The notes under the pieces: generated by a model
Told to the model about the DNA's origin: nothing
Databases searched by the model: none
What the model saw: the letters and a program-made list of their open reading frames with translations, nothing else
Source of the DNA: Solibacillus faecavium
GTDB taxonomy: Bacteria > Bacillota > Bacilli > Bacillales_A > Planococcaceae
Reading direction: 5' to 3'
Length of the DNA stretch: 64,000 nucleotides
Assembly: GCF_014836905.1 (NCBI RefSeq)
Contig: NZ_JACSPZ010000010.1
Location: forward strand, 62,001-126,000
Program-made: the position numbers and the translations under genes
Shown: in pieces, positions 43,908 to 53,073 of the stretch
Numbering within the stretch: position 1 is the first letter of the stretch
Layout: each line of letters starts with the position of its first letter

Positions 43908-45464
43908 TTATAAATAACGTCTTGCTCCTGAGTAATTCTTTTTATAGACGCCATTATTCATTGATTCAATTTTCACTTTTGACGCATAATGTGGGGCATG
44001 CAGCATTTTACCTTCCCCCACATACAGACCGACATGATATACTTTCCCTTTGCCTCCATTATAAGCAAAAAATACAAGGTCTCCAGGCTTTAAGTCTTTC
44101 TTTGCAACTGCTTTCCCGCCTGTCGCTTGGTAAAATGAATCTCGGGGTATCATAATGCCGTGCGCTTTAAATACCGCATATAAAATTCCTGAACAATCAT
44201 ATCCCCATGAAGATGTTCCTGCCCATAAATACGGTAGATCTAAATAACGCTTCGCTTCTTTAATAATCGTTTGTGCTGTTGGTTTTGGCACTTTGCTATA
44301 TGCTGTATACGATTTTGCGTCCCCCTTCTTTAATAGCTTAACGCCATCACTTGGTGTCTCGACGTAATAATACTTTTTATCTTCATCGATTACAGGTAAA
44401 ATCGTCGCATAACTAATTTGAAGAAATTTTGTTTTTGCATCTTCCTCAAACAAGTGTGCTTTTTGTGAAGTTATGATTGCAATGGCACAGTCATCGTAAT
44501 TTTTGTTCGTCGTTGCGATATGGCTTTGTGGTACCCAGCCTGGGTAACCCGCTTTTAAATACGGTACATATTGATCTTTTGCCGCCACTCGTTGCCATTT
44601 CCCTTTTGTATCAAGCAGCGTAACCTCATCCCCGTACAATGCTTGCGTATCTGTACGTCCAACTAGCCACTTTTTCTGAGATAAGCTTAACGATGAAACC
44701 CACTTTTGCATTTCTACTGGATTTTTCGTTGAAGGATAATCAACAGCACGTGCTTGATTTGGTTTATTCCATAAATTTGTTACTGCAACATCGACTACAT
44801 ATCTTTTTTTATTCGTTTCTTTAACACAACTTTCAAAAACTGGTTGTTCTGGTTCAGTAGGTCGTAGTGATGGTTCGATAATTCTTGCAACATAGGAAGC
44901 AAAATTCCCGCGTGTCATCATTGCGTTTGGATTAAACTTTTCGTTTTTTGCAGGAAATAGAATTTGATTTGCTACAAAAGCTTGAATGGCATTTGCCCCA
45001 CTATGATTTTTAGGAATATCTGTATAAGTCACCTTTGCTTGCCCTGATAAGCTAAAAGCATGCGCAAGGATTTTCACTGCCTGGGCACGCGTGAGTTTTG
45101 TATCAGGATTAAATTTACCTTCAAACCCTGTCATAATACGTAGCTCTGTAATTGCTGCAATAATTGGCATGCGAGGGTCATCTACTGAAATATCTTCATA
45201 TGTAGGTATTGCTATAGCTTCAGAATCAATTTGCATTGTTCGAACGATAAGTTCTGCCGCTTCATATCTTGTTATTGCATCATTTACCCGAAAAGGTTCA
45301 TTTGGCACTATCGTGACTCCACCAAAATCACTTAAAACAGTAAGCTCTTCGCTTAATTTTGTGCCATGCTGAACATCCGGAAATGTACTAGCATGCCCTA
45401 CACCGTTTGCTGCCGACAAAAAAATACATATTACTACAAATTGAAACAAAATCCTTCGAAACAT
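43908..45464 (-). CDS. SLH-anchored peptidoglycan endopeptidase (NlpC/P60)
   Basis: 518 residues. Signal peptide MFRRILFQFVVICIFLSAAN...HAS, three SLH domains (about 27-210) that bind secondary cell wall polymer, an SH3-like region (about 225-370), and a C-terminal NlpC/P60 domain. Catalytic Cys in WGYDCSGILYA, His in YHVGLYVGEGKML, third residue in MLHAPHY. It would cleave gamma-D-Glu-diamino acid bonds at the cell surface. Start chosen at the ATG after AGGAGAG; an upstream in-frame ATG would add 24 non-signal residues. Confidence 0.9.
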   Translation of the reverse strand: MFRRILFQFVVICIFLSAANGVGHASTFPDVQHGTKLSEELTVLSDFGGVTIVPNEPFRVNDAITRYEAAELIVRTMQIDSEAIAIPTYEDISVDDPRMPIIAAITELRIMTGFEGKFNPDTKLTRAQAVKILAHAFSLSGQAKVTYTDIPKNHSGANAIQAFVANQILFPAKNEKFNPNAMMTRGNFASYVARIIEPSLRPTEPEQPVFESCVKETNKKRYVVDVAVTNLWNKPNQARAVDYPSTKNPVEMQKWVSSLSLSQKKWLVGRTDTQALYGDEVTLLDTKGKWQRVAAKDQYVPYLKAGYPGWVPQSHIATTNKNYDDCAIAIITSQKAHLFEEDAKTKFLQISYATILPVIDEDKKYYYVETPSDGVKLLKKGDAKSYTAYSKVPKPTAQTIIKEAKRYLDLPYLWAGTSSWGYDCSGILYAVFKAHGIMIPRDSFYQATGGKAVAKKDLKPGDLVFFAYNGGKGKVYHVGLYVGEGKMLHAPHYASKVKIESMNNGVYKKNYSGARRYL

Positions 45465-45746
45465 AAACACTCTCTCCTCGCTATCGTCGTTGTTGGAAAC
45501 TAATTTGTATAAAAAAGCAGAAAATCTACTTAACAACCAAACTCTTTCTTACTAAATATAATAGTATTTATTGTATTTTTTATCTATGTTTTCTGTTAAT
45601 GTTTTTTAATTTTTACAAATTTTTATTATATTCGGTTATTTATATGTTTAAATTTAGGTCAAAAGTTTTCACGTGAAACATATTGCAACACTTTTCGACA
45701 ATAACGTAATAACTTTTTTATATGTATATTGTTTAATTATTTTTTA

Positions 45747-45777
45747 TTGCATGTGACGTTACGTTAGCTTTTATACT
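45747..45777 (+). promoter_or_regulatory. MerR-type promoter with 19-bp spacer
   Basis: TTGCAT (45747-45752) and TATACT (45772-45777) are 19 bp apart, the over-long spacing typical of promoters activated by MerR proteins through DNA untwisting. The spacer contains GACGTTACGTTAG, similar to operators of TipA/Mta-like members. It drives the MerR gene and the ABC exporter. Confidence 0.65.
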
Positions 45778-45798
45778 ACATATAAAGGGGGGAAATAA

Positions 45799-46533
45799 AT
45801 GTATTCAATTGGAGTATTTTCTAAAAAAACTGGCATTACAATTCGTACATTACGGTACTACGGTGAAAAAGGCTTACTGAAACCGGCCTATATTTCTGAT
45901 GGCGGACAGCGCTATTATAATGACGACAGTATAATTACAGTTCAAAAGATTGTGACTTTTAAATACCTTGATTATTCTTTAGAGGATATTAAGGAACTTC
46001 TGGAAAAGAACGATTCCATACTTGAATCTTTGGAACAGCAAAAATACCAGTTACTCAAAAAGAAAAAACAACTTGAACAAATGATTTCAACAATCGATAC
46101 TGCCATTCATATACACCAAGAACATACGGCGGTTGATCCTACTACATTATTGCTCGTCATTCATAGTTTATTAACAGAGGATGCTCAAAGGGACTATTTA
46201 AGACAATATATTCCTGAACAACTAATCGACCGTATATATAGCTATTTTGGTATGAACTTTATCGAAATTAATCGGCGCTATATTGAAAGTGTACATGAAA
46301 TAAAGCAAGCTTTTATTTGTCCGCCTGCAGATACTGACTTAAAAGAGATAATCGAACGTTTATTTAGTATTATTCCGCAGGATCTAGCGCAAAGTTTAGT
46401 TCAGGAATTCGGCAAATATGAGACAATTGAAGTTGATAATTGGTTATTTTCAATTCCTTTCACTACTGAAGAGGAAAATTGGTTAATGGAACAAGTTGAG
46501 CGGTTAAAAATACTAGAGGAGGTTATTACATGA
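45799..46533 (+). CDS. MerR family transcriptional regulator
   Basis: 244 residues. N-terminal winged HTH (YSIGVFSKKTGITIRTLRYY then GEKGLLKP) and dimerisation helix (about 75-110, rich in Lys and Gln), then a 130-residue C-terminal domain with no match I know, probably the effector-binding part. The size and architecture resemble Mta/TipA-type drug sensors. AAAGGGGGG before the ATG. It overlaps the exporter gene by 4 bp, so regulator and pump are translationally coupled and presumably autoregulated. Confidence 0.9.
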   Translation: MYSIGVFSKKTGITIRTLRYYGEKGLLKPAYISDGGQRYYNDDSIITVQKIVTFKYLDYSLEDIKELLEKNDSILESLEQQKYQLLKKKKQLEQMISTIDTAIHIHQEHTAVDPTTLLLVIHSLLTEDAQRDYLRQYIPEQLIDRIYSYFGMNFIEINRRYIESVHEIKQAFICPPADTDLKEIIERLFSIIPQDLAQSLVQEFGKYETIEVDNWLFSIPFTTEEENWLMEQVERLKILEEVIT

Positions 46534-48242
46534 ACGTTCAACTTAAGCAATTATGGGCACTCGTAAAAAGAAGCAGATTCCCAAAAAGATTAGTTATAGT
46601 TGTTTTTATGTTAAGCATTATTGAAACACTCGCATCTTTAGCTGTGCCTCTCTTTACTATGAATATGATCAATGATTTTTCGAGTACTGGATTTGCATGG
46701 ACAGCGGTAACCGCTGTAGCGGTCATTTTAGTTATTCAAGCAATACTAAGCGGTCTTACCTATTTCTTAATGCGCATGCTCGGAGAACGTATTGTTGCAA
46801 ATTTGCGCAATACACTATGGCAGCACATTTTACATTTAAAAACACCTTATTTTGATGCCCATGAATCGGGTGAAACGATGAGCCGTATTACACAAGATAC
46901 AAGCGTTGTTAAAGAATTAGTGACGAGTCATCTTGTCAGCTTCGTTTCAGGTATTTTCTCCATTATTGGAGCGATAGCAATTTTATTGTGGATTGACTGG
47001 AAGATGACATTGCTAATGTTAATTGCTGTGCCACTTGCCATTTTTGTCACAATACCGCTTGGACAAAGAATGCATAAAATAGCAAAAGCCAATCAAGATG
47101 AACTTGCTTCATTCAGCGGACATCTAGGCCGGGTATTATCGAATATTCGACTCGTGAAATCATCTCAAACTGAGCGTTTGGAAAAGGAACGCGGAGAAAA
47201 CCGTATAGAGCAGCTTTATCAATTCGGTCTAAAGGAAGCTAAAATTTTAGCTATTTTGTCCCCGATTATGACACTTATTATGATGGTTGTTCTAATTCTC
47301 TTGTTCGGTTACGGTGGTACTCAAGTTTCTACCGGTGCAATTTCTTCAGGGGCACTTGTAGCGATAATGATTTATTTAGTACAAATTATTATTCCATTTA
47401 CACAAATGGCTACATTTTTTACTGCATTACAAAAAGCACTCGGTGCCACAGAGCGTATCCAATCCATCATTTCACAGGCGACTGAAAAGATTCCTGGGTC
47501 TGTTATCCCAACTACTGCACAGGCAATCGCCTTTCAAAATGTAAAATTTCAGTATGCCGAGCAGCCTATTTTAAAAGGAATGAACTTTACAATTCCTGCT
47601 GGCAAAACGACCGCATTTGTAAGTACTAGTGGCGGGGGGAAAACGACGATGTTTTCCTTAATTGAACGTTTTTATGAAGTGACAGATGGTGAAATTTTAT
47701 ATGGACAAACGAACATAGAACAATACAACTTATATGAATGGCGGAAGCTCTTCGGCTATGTAACCCAAGATGCCCCGCTGATGAACGGATCAATTCGTGA
47801 AAATGTATTATACGGTCAACATGATGCAACAGAGGAGCAGGTTGTGGAAGCGTTACGAGCTGCATATGCATATGATTTTGTTATGGCATTGGAACGGGGC
47901 TTGGATACCGAGGTTGGTGAAGGCGGCATTAAATTATCCGGCGGCCAAAAACAACGAATTGCGATAGCCCGGGCAATTTTACGTAACCCCCAAATATTAT
48001 TATTAGATGAGGCAACATCTAATTTAGACAATGAATCAGAACGGGAAGTTCAGCTTGCTTTGCAGGCATTGATGAAAAACCGGACGACGATTATTATCGC
48101 CCACCGTCTTTCAACGATTACAAATGCCGATCAAATACTACTATTTGAAGAAGGCCAGCTTTCAGGCGCAGGCACACATGAAGAACTGATTAACTCCCAC
48201 TCCTATTACAAGCAGCTGTGGTCAAAAATGCAAACAATTTAA
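46530..48242 (+). CDS. BmrA-like homodimeric ABC multidrug exporter
   Basis: 570 residues: six-helix domain with SGETMSRITQDTSVVKELVT (strongly like BmrA), then the ATPase domain. Walker A reads STSGGGKTT: the first P-loop Gly (GPSGGGKTT in BmrA) is Ser. Q-loop YVTQDAPL, signature KLSGGQKQR, Walker B ILLLDEATSNLD and H-loop IAHRLST are intact. A single half-transporter gene implies a homodimer. Co-expressed with the MerR regulator. The P-loop change deserves checking for function. Confidence 0.88.
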   Translation: MNVQLKQLWALVKRSRFPKRLVIVVFMLSIIETLASLAVPLFTMNMINDFSSTGFAWTAVTAVAVILVIQAILSGLTYFLMRMLGERIVANLRNTLWQHILHLKTPYFDAHESGETMSRITQDTSVVKELVTSHLVSFVSGIFSIIGAIAILLWIDWKMTLLMLIAVPLAIFVTIPLGQRMHKIAKANQDELASFSGHLGRVLSNIRLVKSSQTERLEKERGENRIEQLYQFGLKEAKILAILSPIMTLIMMVVLILLFGYGGTQVSTGAISSGALVAIMIYLVQIIIPFTQMATFFTALQKALGATERIQSIISQATEKIPGSVIPTTAQAIAFQNVKFQYAEQPILKGMNFTIPAGKTTAFVSTSGGGKTTMFSLIERFYEVTDGEILYGQTNIEQYNLYEWRKLFGYVTQDAPLMNGSIRENVLYGQHDATEEQVVEALRAAYAYDFVMALERGLDTEVGEGGIKLSGGQKQRIAIARAILRNPQILLLDEATSNLDNESEREVQLALQALMKNRTTIIIAHRLSTITNADQILLFEEGQLSGAGTHEELINSHSYYKQLWSKMQTI

Positions 48243-48282
48243 TATATATAAGGAAGTATCTAAAATAAATTGGGTACTTCCG

Positions 48283-48565
48283 ATTGTCGACAATATGTCT
48301 CGAGAGGCCTTTTGTCTTTTTATTATAAATTTCAACTAGATGCTTAGCAGGGACAAGTTGTTAAAAAAATTCTCCTATTTAAAGGAATTAATAAGTTGAT
48401 TGTAGTGGAGGGACCGTGACTCCACCGGGAAACGCACGCGCGGAAGATCCACTAAATTGTGCCTGCCGTGGTAGGCGCAATTTAGTTAGCTGGAGCCGTG
48501 CCCGGGGAAAGCATCGGTCCCGGAATGGAAATCAACGGTTCAATGTTAATTTAGTTTTCAAACAA
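48283..48565 (-). repeat. Composite dispersed repeat, copy 2 (inverted)
   Basis: Same element as 20541-20935 on the opposite strand. The palindromic module is 48395-48536 (GTTGATT and AATCAAC ends); the transposase remnant is 48285-48375, encoding on the minus strand LVPAKHLVEIYNKKTKG. It lacks about 34 bp of the module and about 75 bp at the junction present in copy 1. One TCCATTCC block has drifted (GTAGTGGA on the plus strand at 48402). A small GGAAGTA/TACTTCC hairpin at 48251-48281 follows the ABC gene. Confidence 0.8.
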
Positions 48566-48593
48566 AAAAGCCTAGCATATTAGCTAAGCTTTC
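48560..48593 (-). terminator. Terminator overlapping the stop of the downstream-facing hypothetical gene
   Basis: AAGCCTAGC pairs with GCTAAGCTT (one mismatch), then TTTTTTG on the minus strand. The TAG stop at 48584-48586 lies within the stem. Confidence 0.7.
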
Positions 48594-48940
48594 ATATGAA
48601 CGAACTCTATATTTTTACATTGTTTTTTCAGTAAATCCAATACTTCATTCAATTTACCAATTTCATCTTTTTCTACCATCCAGGCATTTTCATCATGCTG
48701 AGCAACATAAGAACTGCTAACATATGGATCATTTTGTTCAGTAATAAGACGTACATAGCCGAATGTCATGCCGGCTTCCTTATAATCTACTCGTAAAATC
48801 TCCTGATAAGGAATGGCCTTTTTGCGAGGTTTTGCTTTTTTTATAAAAAGGAACTTCTCCCCCGCATAGTCAATTATTATATCCTTTTGGTCCAGCATCA
48901 CCTTATAGCCACCAAATAATTTAAAGCTATATGTTTTCAT
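48584..48940 (-). CDS. Hypothetical small protein, possibly PH-like
   Basis: 118 residues. Start at the ATG after GGAG (nine bases); an upstream in-frame ATG would add nine residues without RBS. Beta-rich first two thirds (MKTYSFKLFGGYKVMLDQKD, IIIDYAGEKFLFIKKA, IPYQEILRVDYKEAG, TFGYVRLITE) and a C-terminal helix (IGKLNEVLDLLKKQ). This order of strands plus one helix resembles small bacterial PH-like domains, but no family is certain. Single gene. Confidence 0.55.
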   Translation of the reverse strand: MKTYSFKLFGGYKVMLDQKDIIIDYAGEKFLFIKKAKPRKKAIPYQEILRVDYKEAGMTFGYVRLITEQNDPYVSSSYVAQHDENAWMVEKDEIGKLNEVLDLLKKQCKNIEFVHMKA

Positions 48941-49016
48941 CGTTAACGACTCCATTTCAACTATCATTAGTTTTATTATACGGATTTTGACGATGAAATT
49001 CTAATTTTGACAATGA

Positions 49017-50063
49017 TTACTGGACTAAACGTTCCTCTACTGTAATTTTCCCATTACTAGTTTTCAATTGAATTCTATGTTCTTTCGTTCCATGTGTATA
49101 ATGCGACGTTTTTTCATTATAAATGGAGACAGAACCCCAGGCAGTCGAACTTTCAATTTCAACATTTTCTAACTTTCCTTCTGTGCTCAATAAAATTTGC
49201 CCGTTATCGGATGCAAAATTTAATGGAGATTGCACAGTTTTTAATTGAGCTACAATCCGTCCATTTCGTGACTGTGCTTTAATTTCCCCTACAACATCTT
49301 TCAGTTCTACACGCCCGTTATCAGATTCTAATTGTAGTTGCTGACCGACTACATTCTCTGCAATAATTCGACCATTATTAGAACTTGCTTTTACGTTTTT
49401 AATATTAGTTTCTGTAAGTACAACACGCCCATTAGCAGAATGAGCATCAAGCATCTTCCCTTGAATATGATCTGTTAAAATACGACCGTTATCTGATCTT
49501 AAATAAAATTGCTGTGCGACTGTTTCGGACACCTTAATACGACCACTGTCATTATTAATTGTGAGCTTCTCATATTGTTTTTTCGGCAAATGAATGACCG
49601 TATCTATTGGATTGATTGACCCTACTATCGTTATAAACCAAAAACGGCGAACTTGTTCTTGACGTTTTACGGCAATAAAAAGTGTGTCATTTTTAATTTC
49701 CATCGTTGCTTCTGTTAAGTTGTCCTTATCCTTTGCTTCAATCATTGCCTCACTAGCATCTGTTGGAATAATTAATATGTTCACTCCGTCAGCTTCTATC
49801 TCTACATTGCGATATGGAATCGTTTCATCATTTTTCATAATGGCCATATTCTCTGTGAAATCCTCTTCATCATATGAGGCAAGAAGTTCTTCGGCTAACT
49901 CCTTTATATTTCCGAACGATTGAATGATTTCCTCTGTCGTTTTTCCCTCGGCACGACCATTTTCGAAATACTCCTCAAAGTCTCGGCGAATATCCTCCCG
50001 CTCTTGCTGCTGTAATTTTTCTAAATGGTGATCAAGTAAAATTAAAAATTGTTGTTCGTTCAT
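49017..50063 (-). CDS. HAAS (DUF1700)-DUF4097 beta-helix protein
   Basis: 348 residues. The N-terminal helical HAAS/DUF1700-like segment (about 1-75, FLILLDHHLEKLQQQEREDI then RRDFEEYFENG) leads to a DUF4097 right-handed beta-helix. Repeats of about 19-20 residues each contain S-x-NGR(I/V): SDNGRILTD, SANGRVVLT, SNNGRIIAE, SDNGRVELK, SRNGRIVAQ, SDNGQILLS. No TM helix. PadR-controlled pairs of this kind are common in Firmicutes. It starts one base after the padR stop. The target is unknown. Confidence 0.8.
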   Translation of the reverse strand: MNEQQFLILLDHHLEKLQQQEREDIRRDFEEYFENGRAEGKTTEEIIQSFGNIKELAEELLASYDEEDFTENMAIMKNDETIPYRNVEIEADGVNILIIPTDASEAMIEAKDKDNLTEATMEIKNDTLFIAVKRQEQVRRFWFITIVGSINPIDTVIHLPKKQYEKLTINNDSGRIKVSETVAQQFYLRSDNGRILTDHIQGKMLDAHSANGRVVLTETNIKNVKASSNNGRIIAENVVGQQLQLESDNGRVELKDVVGEIKAQSRNGRIVAQLKTVQSPLNFASDNGQILLSTEGKLENVEIESSTAWGSVSIYNEKTSHYTHGTKEHRIQLKTSNGKITVEERLVQ

Positions 50064-50064
50064 T

Positions 50065-50379
50065 TTATTTGCTCCCTTGAATTAAAGTATTTACACCTGA
50101 AATAAAACTTTCCCATTCATTACGTAAGCTGTTTAGTTGTTCAATGCCTTGTTCGGTAATTTGATAATATTTGCGTGGTGGTCCCTCTGTAGACTCCATT
50201 AAGTACGTTGTGAAAAGCCCATCTTTTGTGAGCCTTCGCAATAACGGATAGACCGATCCTTCTGAAATTTCTATTTGTGTGGAGATTGCCTGGACAAGCT
50301 CATAACCGTACATATCTTTCTGCTCTAACAAGGCGAGTACACATAAATTCAATACACCTTTTTTAAATTGAGGATTCAC
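50065..50379 (-). CDS. PadR family transcriptional regulator
   Basis: 104 residues, the short PadR type: winged helix with LCVLALLEQKDMYGYELVQA, SEGSVYPLLRRLTKDGLFTT and GPPRKYYQITEQG. GTG start at 50379-50377, with GAGGTGA upstream. First gene of a two-gene operon with the HAAS-DUF4097 protein. A perfect operator-like dyad overlaps its promoter, so autorepression is expected. PadR regulators of this class often sense envelope-active antibiotics. Confidence 0.9.
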   Translation of the reverse strand: MNPQFKKGVLNLCVLALLEQKDMYGYELVQAISTQIEISEGSVYPLLRRLTKDGLFTTYLMESTEGPPRKYYQITEQGIEQLNSLRNEWESFISGVNTLIQGSK

Positions 50380-50412
50380 TACTTCACCTCACACCCCACT
50401 ACTATTTTATAT

Positions 50413-50456
50413 ACAGTAGTGTATCAAACACTACTGTTCATTGCAAGGTAGTGTAC
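50413..50456 (-). promoter_or_regulatory. PadR operator and promoter
   Basis: Perfect dyad ACAGTAGTGT-ATCAA-ACACTACTGT (50413-50437). On the minus strand TTGCAA, 17-nt spacer, TACACT overlaps it. An extra half-site GTAGTGTAC lies at about 50448. Confidence 0.7.
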
Positions 50457-50492
50457 AAAAAATAATTGTGCTAAGTAAAAAACTTAGCACAA
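50455..50492 (-). terminator. Terminator of the 219-residue membrane protein gene
   Basis: TTGTGCTAAGT and ACTTAGCACAA (50466-50476, 50482-50492) pair around AAAAA; T-rich on both strands (TTATTTTTT on the minus). Confidence 0.8.
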
Positions 50493-50497
50493 CTTTT

Positions 50498-51157
50498 TTA
50501 AAACCTTTTATAAGCTCTATCATTAGAAAAATGGATGGCTGTCCACATCAATGTTGCAATTAAAAATAATTCGAATGCATTTGTAATCGCATCGCTCCCG
50601 ATATCGAACGGAACCGCACTGCCGATTGTCATAAAGATGGTTCCGACAAGCATCCACCACCACTTTCTTTTCCAGGCAAGCGTAACTGCAGCAATTAATA
50701 ACGCCACAAGAACAATTAAAATCATGAGCGGTGGTCCTGAGGCGGCTTCGGTTGTACTATAGTTAAGCACCCCATATGACTCTTTTGGTGCGAGTTCAAG
50801 ACCGCTTAATTCCATAAAATACTCGACAATCATTGCCACAATCCATAATGCACCAAATGAAAAGGCAACCCATTTTTTATATGCAAATTCAATGTTCGCT
50901 TCTCTCATGACAAGTAATGAAAAAATGATCAAAGTTGGGGTAAAGATTGCGTGAAGCCAGAATCGTCCATAACTTAAATTTTTCAGTAACTCCCCTTCTC
51001 CAAACAAATGCCCTACCGCTAATATTGCATTATCATAAATAAGGGCAAGAATAACAAAAAATATAATAGCCGAAGCTGTTTTTTTATGTTTTGCAATTCC
51101 CCAAATCAAGATAACAATATAAGCTAATGCGAAAAATCCGAAAATGTAAGGATCCAA
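50498..51157 (-). CDS. Multi-pass membrane protein, unknown function
   Basis: 219 residues with about seven hydrophobic helices (near 4-22, 30-52, 68-84, 98-114, 143-160, 165-182, 192-208). No known family recognised; it contains no obvious catalytic motif, though HAIFTP and YTTEAASGPP-like loops might be conserved. TTG start at 51157-51155 set by AGGAGG nine bases upstream. Own terminator; divergent from the FAD oxidoreductase gene. Confidence 0.6.
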   Translation of the reverse strand: MDPYIFGFFALAYIVILIWGIAKHKKTASAIIFFVILALIYDNAILAVGHLFGEGELLKNLSYGRFWLHAIFTPTLIIFSLLVMREANIEFAYKKWVAFSFGALWIVAMIVEYFMELSGLELAPKESYGVLNYSTTEAASGPPLMILIVLVALLIAAVTLAWKRKWWWMLVGTIFMTIGSAVPFDIGSDAITNAFELFLIATLMWTAIHFSNDRAYKRF

Positions 51158-51276
51158 TTACAATACCTCCTCCTAATTTCAACTCTTTCCTCTTTTACCC
51201 AATTTTATAAAATTTAAAGATTAGAAATGATATCAAGCGGGAAATATTCTCTAGATGATTATAAGGGGGATTATTT

Positions 51277-52488
51277 ATGGAATTACACAACGGTTTATTG
51301 TTTTGGCCTAGTACATTCGTTAAAAAACAACATTCAAACCCACCCATTAAGCCGCATTATGATGCCATCGTAGTTGGCGCCGGTATGAGTGGAGTATTAA
51401 CAGCAAAGGCATTAATGGATGAGGGATTAACCGTAGCCGTACTAGAAAGAAATGAACTCGGCTATGGCAGTACTGCCGCAAATACAGGGCTTCTCCAATA
51501 TTCAAATGACATTCAGTTACATGAACTGAGCGAATTGATAGGTGAAGAGGATGCCGTACGCTTTTATAAACTTTGCTATGAAGCAGTTGATCAATTAGAG
51601 GAAATAACATCTTCATTACTCGATCAGGCAGATTTTATACGTCGCCCAAGCATTTGTTTTGCAAGTAAAAAGGGCGATGTAAAACTACTGGAAAAAGAGT
51701 GTGAAATGTTGGTTAAACACGGATTTCCTGCTGAGTTTTGGAACGAACTTATCGTAGAAAAGCGGTTGCCTTTTAAAGCGCCAGCTGCATTGTACACGAA
51801 TAATGATGCAGAAGTAAATCCTTATAAACTTGTTGTCTCTTTAGCAGAGCAGCTAATAGATCAAGGAATGGATTTATTTGAAAATACGTTTGCCAATGTT
51901 ATTGAAAACGAAGGAAATGAGGTTATACTTCGGACAATGAATGGTGACTTTAAAGCATCCCGCATTGTCTATACAACCGGTTATGAGCGCCTTCCATACG
52001 GAACAATGGAAGGGGCAGACATTAATCGTTCTTATGCGATTGTTACTGAGCAAAAACCGAGCTTCGAGGGTTGGTATGAAAACGCACTCATTTGGGAAAC
52101 AGCCCGTCCATATTTATATATGAGAAAGACGATGGACAACCGCATTATAATAGGAGGATTGGATGAAAAGAAGGCATCACCTGCCAAACATGAAACAAAG
52201 GTTGATGCAATGGCAAGTAGCCTACTCGATAAACTCCATGAGTTATTACCTAACGAAACCTTTCATGCACCATATAAATATTGTGCATCGTTCGGCGAAT
52301 CATTGGACCACCTACCATTCATTGGGCAACATCCGCAAGAACCAAATCATTATTATTTGCTTGGCTTTGGCGGCAACGGTACGGTTTATAGCATGCTCGG
52401 ATCAAAAATTATAGCTGACTTAATCATGAACCGACCTAATGCCGATGCACGTATTGTTACATTAGACCGTAAATATGGTATTAAATAA
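51277..52488 (+). CDS. FAD-dependent oxidoreductase, DAO family
   Basis: 403 residues. After a 28-residue leader, YDAIVVGAGMSGVLTAKAL is the FAD-binding Rossmann motif (GxGxxG) and VLERNELGYGSTAANTGLL the family continuation. The C-terminal LPFIGQHPQEPNHYYLLGFG and GNG block complete the FAD site. The fold is that of glycine/D-amino-acid oxidases and related amine dehydrogenases; substrate unknown. AGGGGG before the ATG. Monocistronic with a good terminator. Confidence 0.85.
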   Translation: MELHNGLLFWPSTFVKKQHSNPPIKPHYDAIVVGAGMSGVLTAKALMDEGLTVAVLERNELGYGSTAANTGLLQYSNDIQLHELSELIGEEDAVRFYKLCYEAVDQLEEITSSLLDQADFIRRPSICFASKKGDVKLLEKECEMLVKHGFPAEFWNELIVEKRLPFKAPAALYTNNDAEVNPYKLVVSLAEQLIDQGMDLFENTFANVIENEGNEVILRTMNGDFKASRIVYTTGYERLPYGTMEGADINRSYAIVTEQKPSFEGWYENALIWETARPYLYMRKTMDNRIIIGGLDEKKASPAKHETKVDAMASSLLDKLHELLPNETFHAPYKYCASFGESLDHLPFIGQHPQEPNHYYLLGFGGNGTVYSMLGSKIIADLIMNRPNADARIVTLDRKYGIK

Positions 52489-52494
52489 ATAACC

Positions 52495-52542
52495 GCCATG
52501 GTTTGTCTATTAGTTCGCAAAGACATCCATGGCTTTTTATTT
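52495..52542 (+). terminator. Terminator of the FAD oxidoreductase gene
   Basis: GCCATGGTTTGTCT pairs with AGACATCCATGGC (mismatch in the middle), then TTTTTATTTTC. Confidence 0.82.
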
Positions 52543-52624
52543 TCAGCTTCCTAAAGTTTCATTGATTAGTATAATTACATCCATTTACAATATAATTAAT
52601 ACATTATTTAAGGGGGGAATTATA

Positions 52625-53029
52625 TTGATTTTCAAATCAAAGGTTGATTGGTGGATGGCAGCTATTTTTCTCGCTGTACCTATTTCAATGATTTATGGAG
52701 TAATAACGGAACCTAATGCAATTTTAATGCTAGTTACTACAATTGTAATCGTTTTGTTAGCAACATTATTTTTTGGAACAAAATATATTATCGAGGGTGA
52801 AGAGCTAATTGTATATGGCGGCATTTATAAGAAACGTATTAACATTAAACAAATACGAAGCTTACGCCCATCGAAAAATCCGCTTTCTGCACCCGCAATG
52901 TCAATAGACCGTATCGAAATTACATATAATACTACTTTTAGTGAGGTCATCCTTGTCTCCCCTAAGGACAAAGAAGGCTTTGTTAAAAGACTGCTCGAAA
53001 TAAACCCAAATATAAAGTTAATTCCATAA
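52625..53029 (+). CDS. Membrane-anchored bacterial PH-domain protein (YyaB-like)
   Basis: About 134 residues from a TTG start (52625) with AAGGGGGG upstream; no ATG is suitable, and the longer open frame reaches back into the previous terminator. Two N-terminal helices (about 8-24 and 29-50), then a bPH_4/DUF1200-type domain: TKYIIEGEELIVYGGIYKKR and INIKQIRSLRPSKNPLSAPA are its hallmarks, ending in a short helix KEGFVKRLLEINP. Small PH proteins of this type are of unknown role. Single gene. Confidence 0.75.
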   Translation: MIFKSKVDWWMAAIFLAVPISMIYGVITEPNAILMLVTTIVIVLLATLFFGTKYIIEGEELIVYGGIYKKRINIKQIRSLRPSKNPLSAPAMSIDRIEITYNTTFSEVILVSPKDKEGFVKRLLEINPNIKLIP

Positions 53030-53069
53030 CTTAAAATACCACGCATGCACAATACATCAACATGCGTGG
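53029..53069 (-). terminator. Terminator of the GGDEF-EAL gene
   Basis: CCACGCATG and CATGCGTGG (53039-53047, 53061-53069) form a perfect 9-bp stem; the minus strand continues TATTTTAAG. Confidence 0.65.
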
Positions 53070-53073
53070 ATCG

